Shown one piece after another: positions 55,832 to 64,000 of a stretch of DNA of 64,000 nucleotides (position 1 is its first letter; the number at the start of each line of letters is the position of its first letter). Under the pieces are notes generated by a model. That model ran no database searches. It worked only from the letters and a program-made list of their open reading frames with translations, and was not told where the DNA came from. Position numbers and translations under genes: made by a program. The DNA is taken from NCBI GenBank assembly GCA_946188105.1, contig CAMHTQ010000003.1, positions 1 through 64,000 on the forward strand, read 5' to 3'. The DNA comes from an uncultured Alphaproteobacteria bacterium. GTDB taxonomy: Bacteria > Pseudomonadota > Alphaproteobacteria > Rs-D84.

Positions 55832-57430
55832 ATGACTGAAAAATTACGTCCTTTGAGTAAAACAAAAAAATTTAAGTCGAATTTTTTGTCCGAGGATAAA
55901 TCTAATATCCAAATTTTATTGGATAAAATTGCAGAAATGTATTCGGGTCTGGATGGAGAAGAACCCAGATACCCATTAAAACGTTTCAAATATGATGATA
56001 TGGTCAATTCGGACTTTTTTACTGAAAATGGTTGTTCCAGAAAACAAGTTATCAAAAACATTCAACAAATGTTCGATGGGGTTATCAGTTGGTACAGCCC
56101 ATATACCACATTTAATATAACAACAACCCCATTATTAGATACGGTTGCGGCTTCGACTGTTACGAATTTATTGAATCCTAATTGTTTGTGGGATTTTGCA
56201 TGTGGTAAATTCGTGTTGATAGAAAAAAATATTATACATTTGTTGGGCAAAACTATATTTAATTCAAATAATTCTGATGGTCTGTCTACATTTGGTGGCA
56301 AGGGAACTTTGTTTTATGCCATAAAAACTGGCATAAGTAATTGTGATATCGATCATAAAAAAAATGGTTTAAGTGGGAACTATGTCGTAATTTGCAGTTA
56401 TGTATCTCATTTTTGTTTGGCTGATGTTTGTGATTATGTTGGAATTGGAACGAATAATTTAATTCGTGTTCCATTACAACCTAATCGAGAAATGGATTAT
56501 GACGCATTAGAAAAAGCATTGGAAAAATCTGTCCAGGACGGGAAAAAAATTGCTGCAGTTATATGTAATGGCGGAATAACACTGGATTTCTGTATGGATA
56601 ATGCAAAAAAGATTCGCAGCATTACAGATAAAATCGAGAAAAAATATAAATTGCCTTATAAAATTCATATTCACGGAGATATGGTTTTTGGATGGGCATG
56701 GCGTTTTGCAGATGAAAAATATTTAAAAGATTGTAATGAGCCGGCTGCTAAAAAAATATTGAAAATCCGAAATATGTTAAAGAATATGACGGCAACAGAT
56801 AGTATCGGTGTTGATTTTCATAAAATGGGATTGTGCCCCCACAATTCCAGTTTCTTTGTTTTGAAAAATGGACAGCATATGGATTTACTGGGTGGTGCCG
56901 TAACAGCCCAAGATAATGGTTTGTGGGGAAACAAACACCTGCATTATAATTCGTTGGAAAATTCTAAAAGTGGAACAGGTATAATTTCAGCTTATACATC
57001 GCTGTGCACATTGGGGTCGCGTGGAATTGCGGAATATTTAATGTATCTGATGCATGTAAAAGAAACATATGTAAATTTAATTGAAACCAAATTTAAACAT
57101 ATATTCACAATTTTAAATACAAAATCATTGGGATTCGAAGTTGTGTTCAAAGTAACCATAGACGGCAACCCATTTACCAAAGAAGATTATATCAATTTAT
57201 GTAATGGAATTTGGTATGCTGAAAAGCCCCCTTATATTGTCAGCCAAGTTTTAAGATATTTCCGTAATGGGAAACCAGAACCAGCATTGCTGATATATTC
57301 AATGTCCCCGCATGTAACGGAAAAACATTGTTTACATTTGTTGAAAATGCTGGAAAAAGATTGTCGCAACCTTGCAAAAAATCGTGGCACATCACCAGAC
57401 AGTATTGAAAATCTGTTCGTGCCAAAATAG
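55832..57430 (+). CDS. Group II PLP-dependent decarboxylase-like protein
   Basis: 532 residues. Matches the glutamate/aromatic amino acid decarboxylase fold (PF00282): TFGGKGTLFYAIK near the cofactor phosphate site, HIHGDMVFGWAW with the ring-binding Asp (about 282), and VDFHKMGLCPHNSSF with the Schiff-base Lys331. Substrate unknown; the N-terminus (1-90) is not conserved. It converges on the operon below, ending 1 nt before it, and may supply an amine to that pathway. Confidence 0.8.
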   Translation: MTEKLRPLSKTKKFKSNFLSEDKSNIQILLDKIAEMYSGLDGEEPRYPLKRFKYDDMVNSDFFTENGCSRKQVIKNIQQMFDGVISWYSPYTTFNITTTPLLDTVAASTVTNLLNPNCLWDFACGKFVLIEKNIIHLLGKTIFNSNNSDGLSTFGGKGTLFYAIKTGISNCDIDHKKNGLSGNYVVICSYVSHFCLADVCDYVGIGTNNLIRVPLQPNREMDYDALEKALEKSVQDGKKIAAVICNGGITLDFCMDNAKKIRSITDKIEKKYKLPYKIHIHGDMVFGWAWRFADEKYLKDCNEPAAKKILKIRNMLKNMTATDSIGVDFHKMGLCPHNSSFFVLKNGQHMDLLGGAVTAQDNGLWGNKHLHYNSLENSKSGTGIISAYTSLCTLGSRGIAEYLMYLMHVKETYVNLIETKFKHIFTILNTKSLGFEVVFKVTIDGNPFTKEDYINLCNGIWYAEKPPYIVSQVLRYFRNGKPEPALLIYSMSPHVTEKHCLHLLKMLEKDCRNLAKNRGTSPDSIENLFVPK

Positions 57431-58093
57431 TTAATCTTGTTGCAATTCTTCCATTAAAAGTTCACGAATATCACATTCGTTGCTTTGGCAACATGCAATC
57501 ACATCCAACAACAATTTGCCAACCTGTTTTCTATCAAAAGTGATGTTGTTGTCGTGTGCCTTGGTCAAATATGTATCAACCAAATTATGTAATGTGTTGA
57601 AATTGAATTTTTCTACATTACTGAATCCATGGTTGTATTCTTTATCAAAACCGCGTTCTGAATATGCCACACCAGAAAAACCATTTTTAATTGCCATCAA
57701 TGATGTATTCGAAGATTGTTCTGGGGATGGTAAATTTGAATAATCAAAGAAAACCAGTTCATCGCATTTATCAGGTTCTTTGTTTTTTAATTCACCGTCA
57801 AAGTCAACTATTCTAAAAAAGAAATCAATTCTTTCCAATGATTGTGCAATACTGTGCATAACGTGGTGGAAAATCACATTTTCTGGTTTTACATCTATGC
57901 CCAGTTCTTCTTTTAATTCACGAATCATTGCCTGGGTCGCAGGTTCATTTCCATCAACGTGCCCTGCTGGCAAAACCCAAAAACCGCCCTTGAAAAAACC
58001 ATCACTGCGTTTCATAAATAAAACCTGACCATTTTTTTCAACCAGTGCGTTGACCGTTATATTCATTCTGAATCTGTCTTTGACTTTTGCCAT
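57431..58093 (-). CDS. Nudix hydrolase
   Basis: 220 residues. Full Nudix box: GHVDGNEPATQAMIRELKEELGI (G-x5-E-x7-REUxEExGU), so it should hydrolyse a nucleoside diphosphate linked to another group. The C-terminal 80 residues are helical and unusual for the family. It is the last gene of the minus-strand operon. Confidence 0.85.
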   Translation of the reverse strand: MAKVKDRFRMNITVNALVEKNGQVLFMKRSDGFFKGGFWVLPAGHVDGNEPATQAMIRELKEELGIDVKPENVIFHHVMHSIAQSLERIDFFFRIVDFDGELKNKEPDKCDELVFFDYSNLPSPEQSSNTSLMAIKNGFSGVAYSERGFDKEYNHGFSNVEKFNFNTLHNLVDTYLTKAHDNNITFDRKQVGKLLLDVIACCQSNECDIRELLMEELQQD

Positions 58094-58148
58094 AATTTAT
58101 TCCTTTTGGTTATATCAGCATTTTATATAAAACGATTTTTTTTACAAG

Positions 58149-59651
58149 TTATTTAATCAAGCTGTTCCATCTGGCTATTATACTGTACATATTTGCATCT
58201 AATTCTTCTCGTTCTTTTCTGTATCGCCCACCCAGAATTGTAGATGCCTTTTTATACGGCAATAACCGTTGCAATGCACCGAACATATTACCAGACCAAA
58301 TGCGTTGCTTTCTGTTGAATACAATTTCATTATCAATCGAATACAACTCTTTCAATTTATCATGTAATTTATTTAATTTTATAACATGTTCATTTTGTCG
58401 TTGGGCGACCGCGCGAAATGCTATTTCGGTTGGATTAGATATTACTTCGTCATTGTAAAACTTTTCAAACTCTGCCTGATTCACAGTAAAATCTGGATTG
58501 TTTAAAAGTTCATTAAACAACAAAACTTCTTTGAAAATGCTGTTGCCATTTAATCCAAATTCACCTTCGAAATCCATTTTATTAAACCAATTTGTTATTT
58601 TGGCATCCATCCATACACAACATTGTACAATATTTGGAGAAATACCAATTTTATGTGTTTTTACATCTTGTAATATACATTCGTTTAATGTGTGCAAAGC
58701 GTCTTCGAGGTGTTTAGTTTTCAAATTGGTGTTTAACAGTTCTATTTTTGTTTGCAATTCTTTATTTTGCACATTTGGTAAATGCAATTTTGCTTCGTTC
58801 AAGTTGGTGTTCAATCGTTGCAACACAGAAACTGCAGTTTCACCGTTTTCACATAACTGATTATAGTTTGCAAGGTTAAATACATTTTCAATATTAAAAT
58901 CTGTTTTAGATTGGACAGCCAACAACTGCGATTTGTCCTGGGTGTTATAATATTGCAACATTCCTGATATCAATGCTTTGACATTCAAATCACTGTTATG
59001 TATCATGTCGCCTACCCCGGCACCAAAGGCCCCATGATGCCCTATTAAAATTGCATCTTTTCTTATCTGTTCAAATGATTCAAAGTTTCCTGCGGGTAAT
59101 TCTTTATACATTTGTGTCAATTCATGTAATCCTGATGAAGATACCGGTATTGCATAGCATTTATAGGAAAAATCTGCTAATCCTGTACCGCCCTTTTGTT
59201 TATGGTCGTCAAACCAACGGGTTCCCCTGTATGAAAACACAGAATTGCCCCGTTTGGCCTGGGGGATGATGATTTCTTCAAAATTTTTATAAAACTCGTC
59301 AGATACTAAATTTGGGAATCGTTTTAAACATGTTACAATATCATTTCCCAAACGTTCTAATAAATTTGCATCGCATTTATAGTCACACGCAACATTCATA
59401 GCATGCAAAAAACCGTTTATATGATTTGGATATTTTTTCGATAATAAAAACATCAAGAGATGCAATGCATTAACACGTGGGTATATGTTGTTCGTAATGT
59501 TTATCAGTTTAGATGTGTATTCATTAGGGTCACAATTTGGTATTAAATTGTAACAATTCACAAACACAGGTATTTTGCTGATAAAAGCATTTTGTGCATC
59601 TTGGTAAATTATTTTTGATGCGTTATCAGAAAGTATTTGTTTAATATCCAT
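58149..59651 (-). CDS. Unrecognised 500-residue protein of the pathway operon
   Basis: I do not recognise it. It is helical, soluble and without signal peptide. ILIGHHGAFGAGVGDMIHNS (about 205-225) and RGTRWFDDHKQKGGTGLADF (about 143-162) are the most striking segments, with paired His, Gly and Asp that could bind a metal or phosphate. It is 11 nt downstream of the kinase/ATP-grasp gene, so it very likely acts in the same process. Confidence 0.5.
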   Translation of the reverse strand: MDIKQILSDNASKIIYQDAQNAFISKIPVFVNCYNLIPNCDPNEYTSKLINITNNIYPRVNALHLLMFLLSKKYPNHINGFLHAMNVACDYKCDANLLERLGNDIVTCLKRFPNLVSDEFYKNFEEIIIPQAKRGNSVFSYRGTRWFDDHKQKGGTGLADFSYKCYAIPVSSSGLHELTQMYKELPAGNFESFEQIRKDAILIGHHGAFGAGVGDMIHNSDLNVKALISGMLQYYNTQDKSQLLAVQSKTDFNIENVFNLANYNQLCENGETAVSVLQRLNTNLNEAKLHLPNVQNKELQTKIELLNTNLKTKHLEDALHTLNECILQDVKTHKIGISPNIVQCCVWMDAKITNWFNKMDFEGEFGLNGNSIFKEVLLFNELLNNPDFTVNQAEFEKFYNDEVISNPTEIAFRAVAQRQNEHVIKLNKLHDKLKELYSIDNEIVFNRKQRIWSGNMFGALQRLLPYKKASTILGGRYRKEREELDANMYSIIARWNSLIK

Positions 59652-59662
59652 TTTTTTATTCT

Positions 59663-61423
59663 TTATTTTGTTTTCATTTGGTTATAAAAATTTTGGAAAA
59701 CTTGTTGCATTTTGTTTTCTACGTCTGGGATATCTGTACCTTGGACAAATGCATATCCAGATGTTTCACTGGATTTACGTTGAACATCGTGTTCTTGGCC
59801 AGGTTTGGCAAATAATTCCACATCAAACACACCAGAATGCGCCAATATTTCTTCTTTGGATTGCATTTCGGTAATTGTACCTGATTTGCGTGGCAAAAAT
59901 ACATTTCCAATGACTTTATCAGATTTGTGTTTTTCTGGTTTTACAGGTTTGCCTGTGGCAATGTCTATTATCGCATCATAAATGTCAATTCCAGATGCCA
60001 AAGCATGATTTTCTATGATACGATGTCCGGCTGGACGCCAACCAAATTCACCTAATGTTGGCATACCATTTTGATCAATAAAACATTCTGAGTGAATATA
60101 TCCATTACGCAAATTCATAGATGTTACAATGCGTTGAATAAAATCGTCTGGCACAAATTTGAAATTATCAGGCACAGTATTACACGCAATATGGCCACGA
60201 ACCAGATTATCCGTCATGGCAGCCAATGGAGAATTTGGAACGTATGTTATAAATGTGTTTAACACTTTGCCGTCTTGGATTAAACCATCAATAATCCATT
60301 CTGGGTTAGTGTTATATTTTTCAACCATAAATTTGTTTGGTACTATTTCCACTGGCAAATTTTGCACATCTGAAACATTGGATAATTTGTAAGTATCCAT
60401 ACAAGATTGTCCCGAACGACGTTTAAATATAATCGGATAGTTATAAACCGATGCAAAATGAATAATATCATTTGGTGTTTCTATTGGTGCGAAATCGTTT
60501 ACGGCAATTCCCGATGATTGTAATTTCTTTTTCATTTCTAGTTTATCTCGGGTCCACAAAATTTGCTCGTCGCTTAATGCTGCCACCCCCAGATTACGAG
60601 CAAACTTGTTTGCCTTGTCTTGCAAAAATTCTGAACCATTATAGAAATAATCAGGATTCAGACCATTTGTCGCAGACCAATTATGGAATCTGAGTATTTC
60701 GTCTGGGTTTAAATCCGCTGCGGTAAATACATTTTTTGTATAAGTATCCATTATGTATTTATCGCTGAAATGGTAATGTTGTGAAAAACGCAAGAAAACA
60801 ACATTTATATCATTGCGGGCTAATAACTTTCTGCCCAATGGAGTGTCGGTTTCTTCGGCATACAATAATGTTTTTTTCTTGGTATTTCCATTGTGTGCTA
60901 ATGTATCAATAATTACATTTGCCGCATCTTCGACTGAAATGTGTGAAGTGTTGATATGTAAATCATAATATTGTTTATCAAATATGTTTTTCTTGTAACG
61001 GGCAAAACATCTTCTTTCATCTCGGTTATCGCGTTCTATGGCATATTGAAATGGTTCTGGGTGATTAGATTCCATTCTTTGAACCAGACGTGATAATTGA
61101 ACATCTTTATCCACATCAATTAAAACAGATATCAATGGTTTATCTGACACTAAGATATCCCCAGATTTAATAGCAAAAGATACACTGCGTCCGTCAATGA
61201 TAGCAATATCATTATCGGTATAAACAGAACGCATAAACTTTACCATTTCATCATCAACTAATTCTTTTGGAATTTTGTTGTGGAAATGCGTTCTGTAATG
61301 TTGACCACATGAAAAACATGGAACATCCAAGTTGTATATTTCCTTTAACCTTTGTTGCAACAATTGAATAATTGTGCTTTTTCCGGAACAGATACGTCCA
61401 TCAACCGAGATTATAAATTTCAT
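59663..61423 (-). CDS. Cytidylate-kinase-like domain fused to an ATP-grasp ligase
   Basis: 586 residues. Residues 1-185 form a P-loop kinase (DGRICSGKST, 8-17; FSCGQHYR; IIDGRSVSF) of the cytidylate-kinase-like type. Residues about 190-586 are ATP-grasp: KRRSGQSCMDTYKL, FMVEKYN, and GEFGWRPAGHR at the metal site, resembling L-amino-acid ligases and CARNS1. The likely reaction is ATP-driven peptide-bond formation, with a phosphoryl step added. The start overlaps the previous stop by 4 nt (ATGA). Confidence 0.75.
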   Translation of the reverse strand: MKFIISVDGRICSGKSTIIQLLQQRLKEIYNLDVPCFSCGQHYRTHFHNKIPKELVDDEMVKFMRSVYTDNDIAIIDGRSVSFAIKSGDILVSDKPLISVLIDVDKDVQLSRLVQRMESNHPEPFQYAIERDNRDERRCFARYKKNIFDKQYYDLHINTSHISVEDAANVIIDTLAHNGNTKKKTLLYAEETDTPLGRKLLARNDINVVFLRFSQHYHFSDKYIMDTYTKNVFTAADLNPDEILRFHNWSATNGLNPDYFYNGSEFLQDKANKFARNLGVAALSDEQILWTRDKLEMKKKLQSSGIAVNDFAPIETPNDIIHFASVYNYPIIFKRRSGQSCMDTYKLSNVSDVQNLPVEIVPNKFMVEKYNTNPEWIIDGLIQDGKVLNTFITYVPNSPLAAMTDNLVRGHIACNTVPDNFKFVPDDFIQRIVTSMNLRNGYIHSECFIDQNGMPTLGEFGWRPAGHRIIENHALASGIDIYDAIIDIATGKPVKPEKHKSDKVIGNVFLPRKSGTITEMQSKEEILAHSGVFDVELFAKPGQEHDVQRKSSETSGYAFVQGTDIPDVENKMQQVFQNFYNQMKTK

Positions 61424-62286
61424 TTTTGATACCCCCTGGATATAATTTGTGCAAAATTTTTTAGCACTGTATTTTTTTGTTTTTCTGGTATATTTCTGGT
61501 CATCAGATCTGGTTCAGCCAATTCTATTTCCATAATTCCGTCATTAACAATATCGTATCTGGCATACACAGGATTTTTTCCAAAATATTGTTGTACGGAT
61601 TTTGCTGATGCAACCGCCATATCGATAATATTTTGTGGAATTTTGTTTTTAGGAATATATATCGGCTGTTTTTTATCTGTAAAGATTCCTGGAAAGCGTA
61701 TCACAGCATGACTGAAAACACCGTCCATAAAAACCAGCGCATATTCGCCATTATGAACATTTGTAATAAATGGTTGAACCAAGCACATCGTATTTTGAAA
61801 CTTGGTTTTTATAAACTTTTGGGTCATATTATTTTTTAATTCTGGCGAATTTATTACATATGTGTCATTGCCACTGGCAGAAACCACAGGTTTAAACACT
61901 AATTTTTGTGTTGCAAATTTTTGGTACAATTCTGATAAATTTATAGTGTTTGTTATTTCGTATGGAATAACCGGAATTTGTAATTCTTGGAGTGTGTTAA
62001 ATTGAACCGCTTTATTTATATTCCAACGAACTATTTTTGTGTCGTTTACCAAAGGTATGTTTTGCCCGTCCAGTAAATCCAGCCATTTTAAAAAATTTGC
62101 ATAATCTTTGTGATATCCCCATGCACTGCGTAATATTGCAATATCGTATTTATGCCAATCAACCGCTTTATCATTCCACGCAACAATGTCATTTGGTATA
62201 TTTTGTTTTTGCAGCATGTTGCCCAATGCGATATCTTCTGAAATCTTATTGCAATATTCTAAACAAGATACAATTGCAGCATACAT
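61420..62286 (-). CDS. ATP-grasp ligase (DcsG/RimK-like)
   Basis: 288 residues. DIAILRSAWGYHKDYANFLKWLD is close in form to the DcsG/RimK-like group (cycloserine and amino-acid ligases). VFKPVVSASGNDTYVI, LVQPFI and MEIELAEPDLM give the ATP and metal sites. It forms an amide or peptide bond. It begins 1 nt after the aminotransferase stop and overlaps the next gene, so translation is coupled. Confidence 0.8.
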   Translation of the reverse strand: MYAAIVSCLEYCNKISEDIALGNMLQKQNIPNDIVAWNDKAVDWHKYDIAILRSAWGYHKDYANFLKWLDLLDGQNIPLVNDTKIVRWNINKAVQFNTLQELQIPVIPYEITNTINLSELYQKFATQKLVFKPVVSASGNDTYVINSPELKNNMTQKFIKTKFQNTMCLVQPFITNVHNGEYALVFMDGVFSHAVIRFPGIFTDKKQPIYIPKNKIPQNIIDMAVASAKSVQQYFGKNPVYARYDIVNDGIMEIELAEPDLMTRNIPEKQKNTVLKNFAQIISRGYQK

Positions 62287-63771
62287 TTATCGGGTCCTTG
62301 AATACTTTATTGGGTAATCTGTTATCTTTTTTGCAGATTCTTTTAATTTTAAAAAGCAATTTATTAAATCTGGTCTGTCAAAAGCATATGTGACTCGCCC
62401 AACCAGTTGATCTTTATTCGGCCACGCAATTGAACTGCCGGTCAGGAATTTTATATTATTATCGCAATAAAAGAACCGAGATAATTCTTCGTCATTAACT
62501 ATTTGTCTGGAATAATAATATTTATTTTTCATTTTGGAAAAATCCAGCATTGCAAAGAATCCTGAATCTGGTAAATCAGAACTGATTAAATCTATATTAT
62601 TTATTCCATCATAATCTGTTGGCAATTCCAGTGCATATTTTTGGATATCGTGATAAATATTATTTTTCATTTTCGTATCTGGGATAGAATCAATGCCGTC
62701 CAGAATAGATTTCATTAAATAATATCTGTATTTATATTCCCCCAAGACACTTGTAAAATATTTTTTGTATTCTTGGTGTCTGGCTTTGGTATTATTAAAT
62801 GCACCTGCAACTGCGGCACATGTAATCACAGGAACAGAATCTATGGTTTGGAAAATATGATTTCTGATACCGGCAATAACACGAGCATCGGCAACTATGG
62901 CACCTGCCCTGAGGCCTGCGGCATGATAACATTTAGATAAACTGAACAAAGAAATTGTATTTGAAAATGCATTTGGTAATGTTCCGATTGGAACCGCCAT
63001 ATTATTTGAATCAAAACATAAATCACGATATGTTAAATCATCTATGACGAAAATACCCCTTTGCGAACATATCTGGTGTATTTTGTTTAACAAATCGATA
63101 TTGTCTGGGCCCATAACTTTTCCCATTGGATTGTGAGGGTTGGTATTTACAAATGCCCTGACATTACCTGTTTCATCTAAAAACTGGGCTAATTTGTCTG
63201 GGTTTATCAACCAATTATCACATGGGGATAAATCTATGAATTTTACATTTGCACCAACACGTTCTGGAATAAAAGAAAACAACCCATAATTCGGTGCCGG
63301 AATAACAACTGTATCACCCGGGGATAAAATCAGTTTTAATACGAATTCAAACCCCTGGGTTGATCCATTTGTGAAAATAATATTTGAATTATCTATACCT
63401 GGGAAACCAATAGAATTCATATATTCTGCAACATCATTTCGTGCAGATTCATCACCTGCGGCAATAGGATATTCATTTAATTTACATGTTCCCATTTTAT
63501 CTGCTATTGCCTGGGTAACACCAGGAAACACAGGAAAATTACCTGGACTGCCACCGCCCAGACGCACCCGTTCAACCGGGGGTAATGGTAAATCATCAAC
63601 AATAAAACGTTTGGAATCGCCATATATATCAAACATTTGTTTCAATGGCATTAAATCCGAAGAAAAGTTTTGATTTATAAGGGGTTTTCCCAGAGACGGC
63701 ATACCTTCGGGATTTAAAGTTGATAAATCCGGCCGTTTATTTAGTAATCTTTTTATAGAGGCATTATCCAC
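62287..63771 (-). CDS. Class I/II PLP aminotransferase
   Basis: 494 residues from a GTG at 63771 with AAGG 9 nt upstream; a TTG at 63822 in frame is possible. Fold-type I motifs are clear: GSTQGFEF, NTNPHNPMGK, VIDDLTYRDL and SLSKCYHAAGLRAG with the cofactor Lys. It transfers an amino group, substrate unknown. An N-terminal extension of about 55 residues (LNKRPDLSTLNPEGMPSLGKP) is unusual. It follows another aminotransferase on the same strand. Confidence 0.85.
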   Translation of the reverse strand: MDNASIKRLLNKRPDLSTLNPEGMPSLGKPLINQNFSSDLMPLKQMFDIYGDSKRFIVDDLPLPPVERVRLGGGSPGNFPVFPGVTQAIADKMGTCKLNEYPIAAGDESARNDVAEYMNSIGFPGIDNSNIIFTNGSTQGFEFVLKLILSPGDTVVIPAPNYGLFSFIPERVGANVKFIDLSPCDNWLINPDKLAQFLDETGNVRAFVNTNPHNPMGKVMGPDNIDLLNKIHQICSQRGIFVIDDLTYRDLCFDSNNMAVPIGTLPNAFSNTISLFSLSKCYHAAGLRAGAIVADARVIAGIRNHIFQTIDSVPVITCAAVAGAFNNTKARHQEYKKYFTSVLGEYKYRYYLMKSILDGIDSIPDTKMKNNIYHDIQKYALELPTDYDGINNIDLISSDLPDSGFFAMLDFSKMKNKYYYSRQIVNDEELSRFFYCDNNIKFLTGSSIAWPNKDQLVGRVTYAFDRPDLINCFLKLKESAKKITDYPIKYSRTR

Positions 63772-63830
63772 AGATATAAACCTTGTTTTTATCAAAACTA
63801 GCACAAAACTATAAAATGTCAAGAACTATC

Positions 63831-64000
63831 TTATGCTTTTGATATTACCTGTAATACGAAATCCATTGTGTCTTTATCTGCTATTGCAATTCTAAAATAA
63901 TTGTCAAACGGTGCTGTAACCGATTTGACCTCTATATTTTCCTTATCAAATGCGGCAATAATTTTCTCAGTTTTGTCCCAAAAATTTACCAGAATAAAAT
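63831..64000 (-). CDS. Aminotransferase C-terminus (partial)
   Basis: About 55 codons before the TAA at 63833-63831. IEVKSVTAPFDNYFRIAIAD, then MDFVLQVISKA, is the final strand-helix unit of class I/II aminotransferases, as in HisC-like enzymes. The gene continues beyond the window. It lies upstream of the full aminotransferase, in the same operon direction. Confidence 0.65.
   Translation of the reverse strand, partial: FILVNFWDKTEKIIAAFDKENIEVKSVTAPFDNYFRIAIADKDTMDFVLQVISKA

Overview
The window is AT-rich bacterial DNA with alphaproteobacterial signatures: a SAM-II riboswitch in front of metK, a BamD/MurJ/RlpA envelope block and an S24-repressor-type HTH. A giant secreted protein with DUF285-type leucine-rich modules and Cys-rich GATY/CPxGY repeats is of a kind I associate with uncultured, host-associated (gut-type) Alphaproteobacteria. 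That lineage call is inference and no marker gene in the window settles it.

Layout. 1-7.5 kb is a housekeeping block: era (start only), a dCMP deaminase, a radical SAM protein, bamD, murJ, an RlpA-like lipoprotein whose catalytic residues are replaced, ligA and a DUF3781 protein. 7.6-34.4 kb is a composite accessory island. It holds a broken DUF262/DUF1524 (GmrSD-like) gene, a Schlafen/AlbA_2-type protein, a secreted lipoprotein, PD-(D/E)XK proteins, an ASCH protein, two DNA methyltransferases facing a nuclease-helicase, a KAP NTPase, a Sacsin-type HATPase with a DUF3883 nuclease-like end, a tyrosine integrase and an excisionase-like protein. The anticodon-loop sequence of tRNA-Asn occurs three times along the island: a truncated tRNA at 10471-10508, the intact gene at 15324-15399, and a bare 17-bp core at 34140-34156. 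Phased TACAC arrays lie beside these sites. The island therefore looks like stacked integrations into the tRNA-Asn anticodon loop.

34.4-46.1 kb carries an ankyrin protein, an ADP-ribosylglycohydrolase, the 1883-residue surface protein, four small secreted stalk-like proteins and an outer-membrane barrel. 46.1-52.1 kb is one minus-strand NAD-salvage operon: pncB, pncA, three tiny genes, a second pncA, nadE, a DUF5662 gene and nrtR. Three things in it are unusual. NadE carries an N-terminal acyl-carrier-protein domain, pncA is duplicated, and the three tiny proteins share an RRPYSxxDF-type motif with the tail of the first PncA. An inverted repeat in front of pncB is a candidate NrtR operator.

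52.2-55.7 kb has an HNH protein, metK under a SAM-II riboswitch with a visible switching architecture and an upstream ORF, a small membrane protein and an FtsW/RodA-family protein. 55.8-64 kb looks like a small-molecule pathway: a group II PLP decarboxylase converging on an operon of two aminotransferases, an ATP-grasp ligase, a kinase/ATP-grasp fusion, an unrecognised 500-residue protein and a Nudix hydrolase. I do not recognise its product. The leading candidates for undescribed biology are this cluster, the ACP-NadE/RRPY operon, the metK switch, and the double-methyltransferase/nuclease-helicase set.
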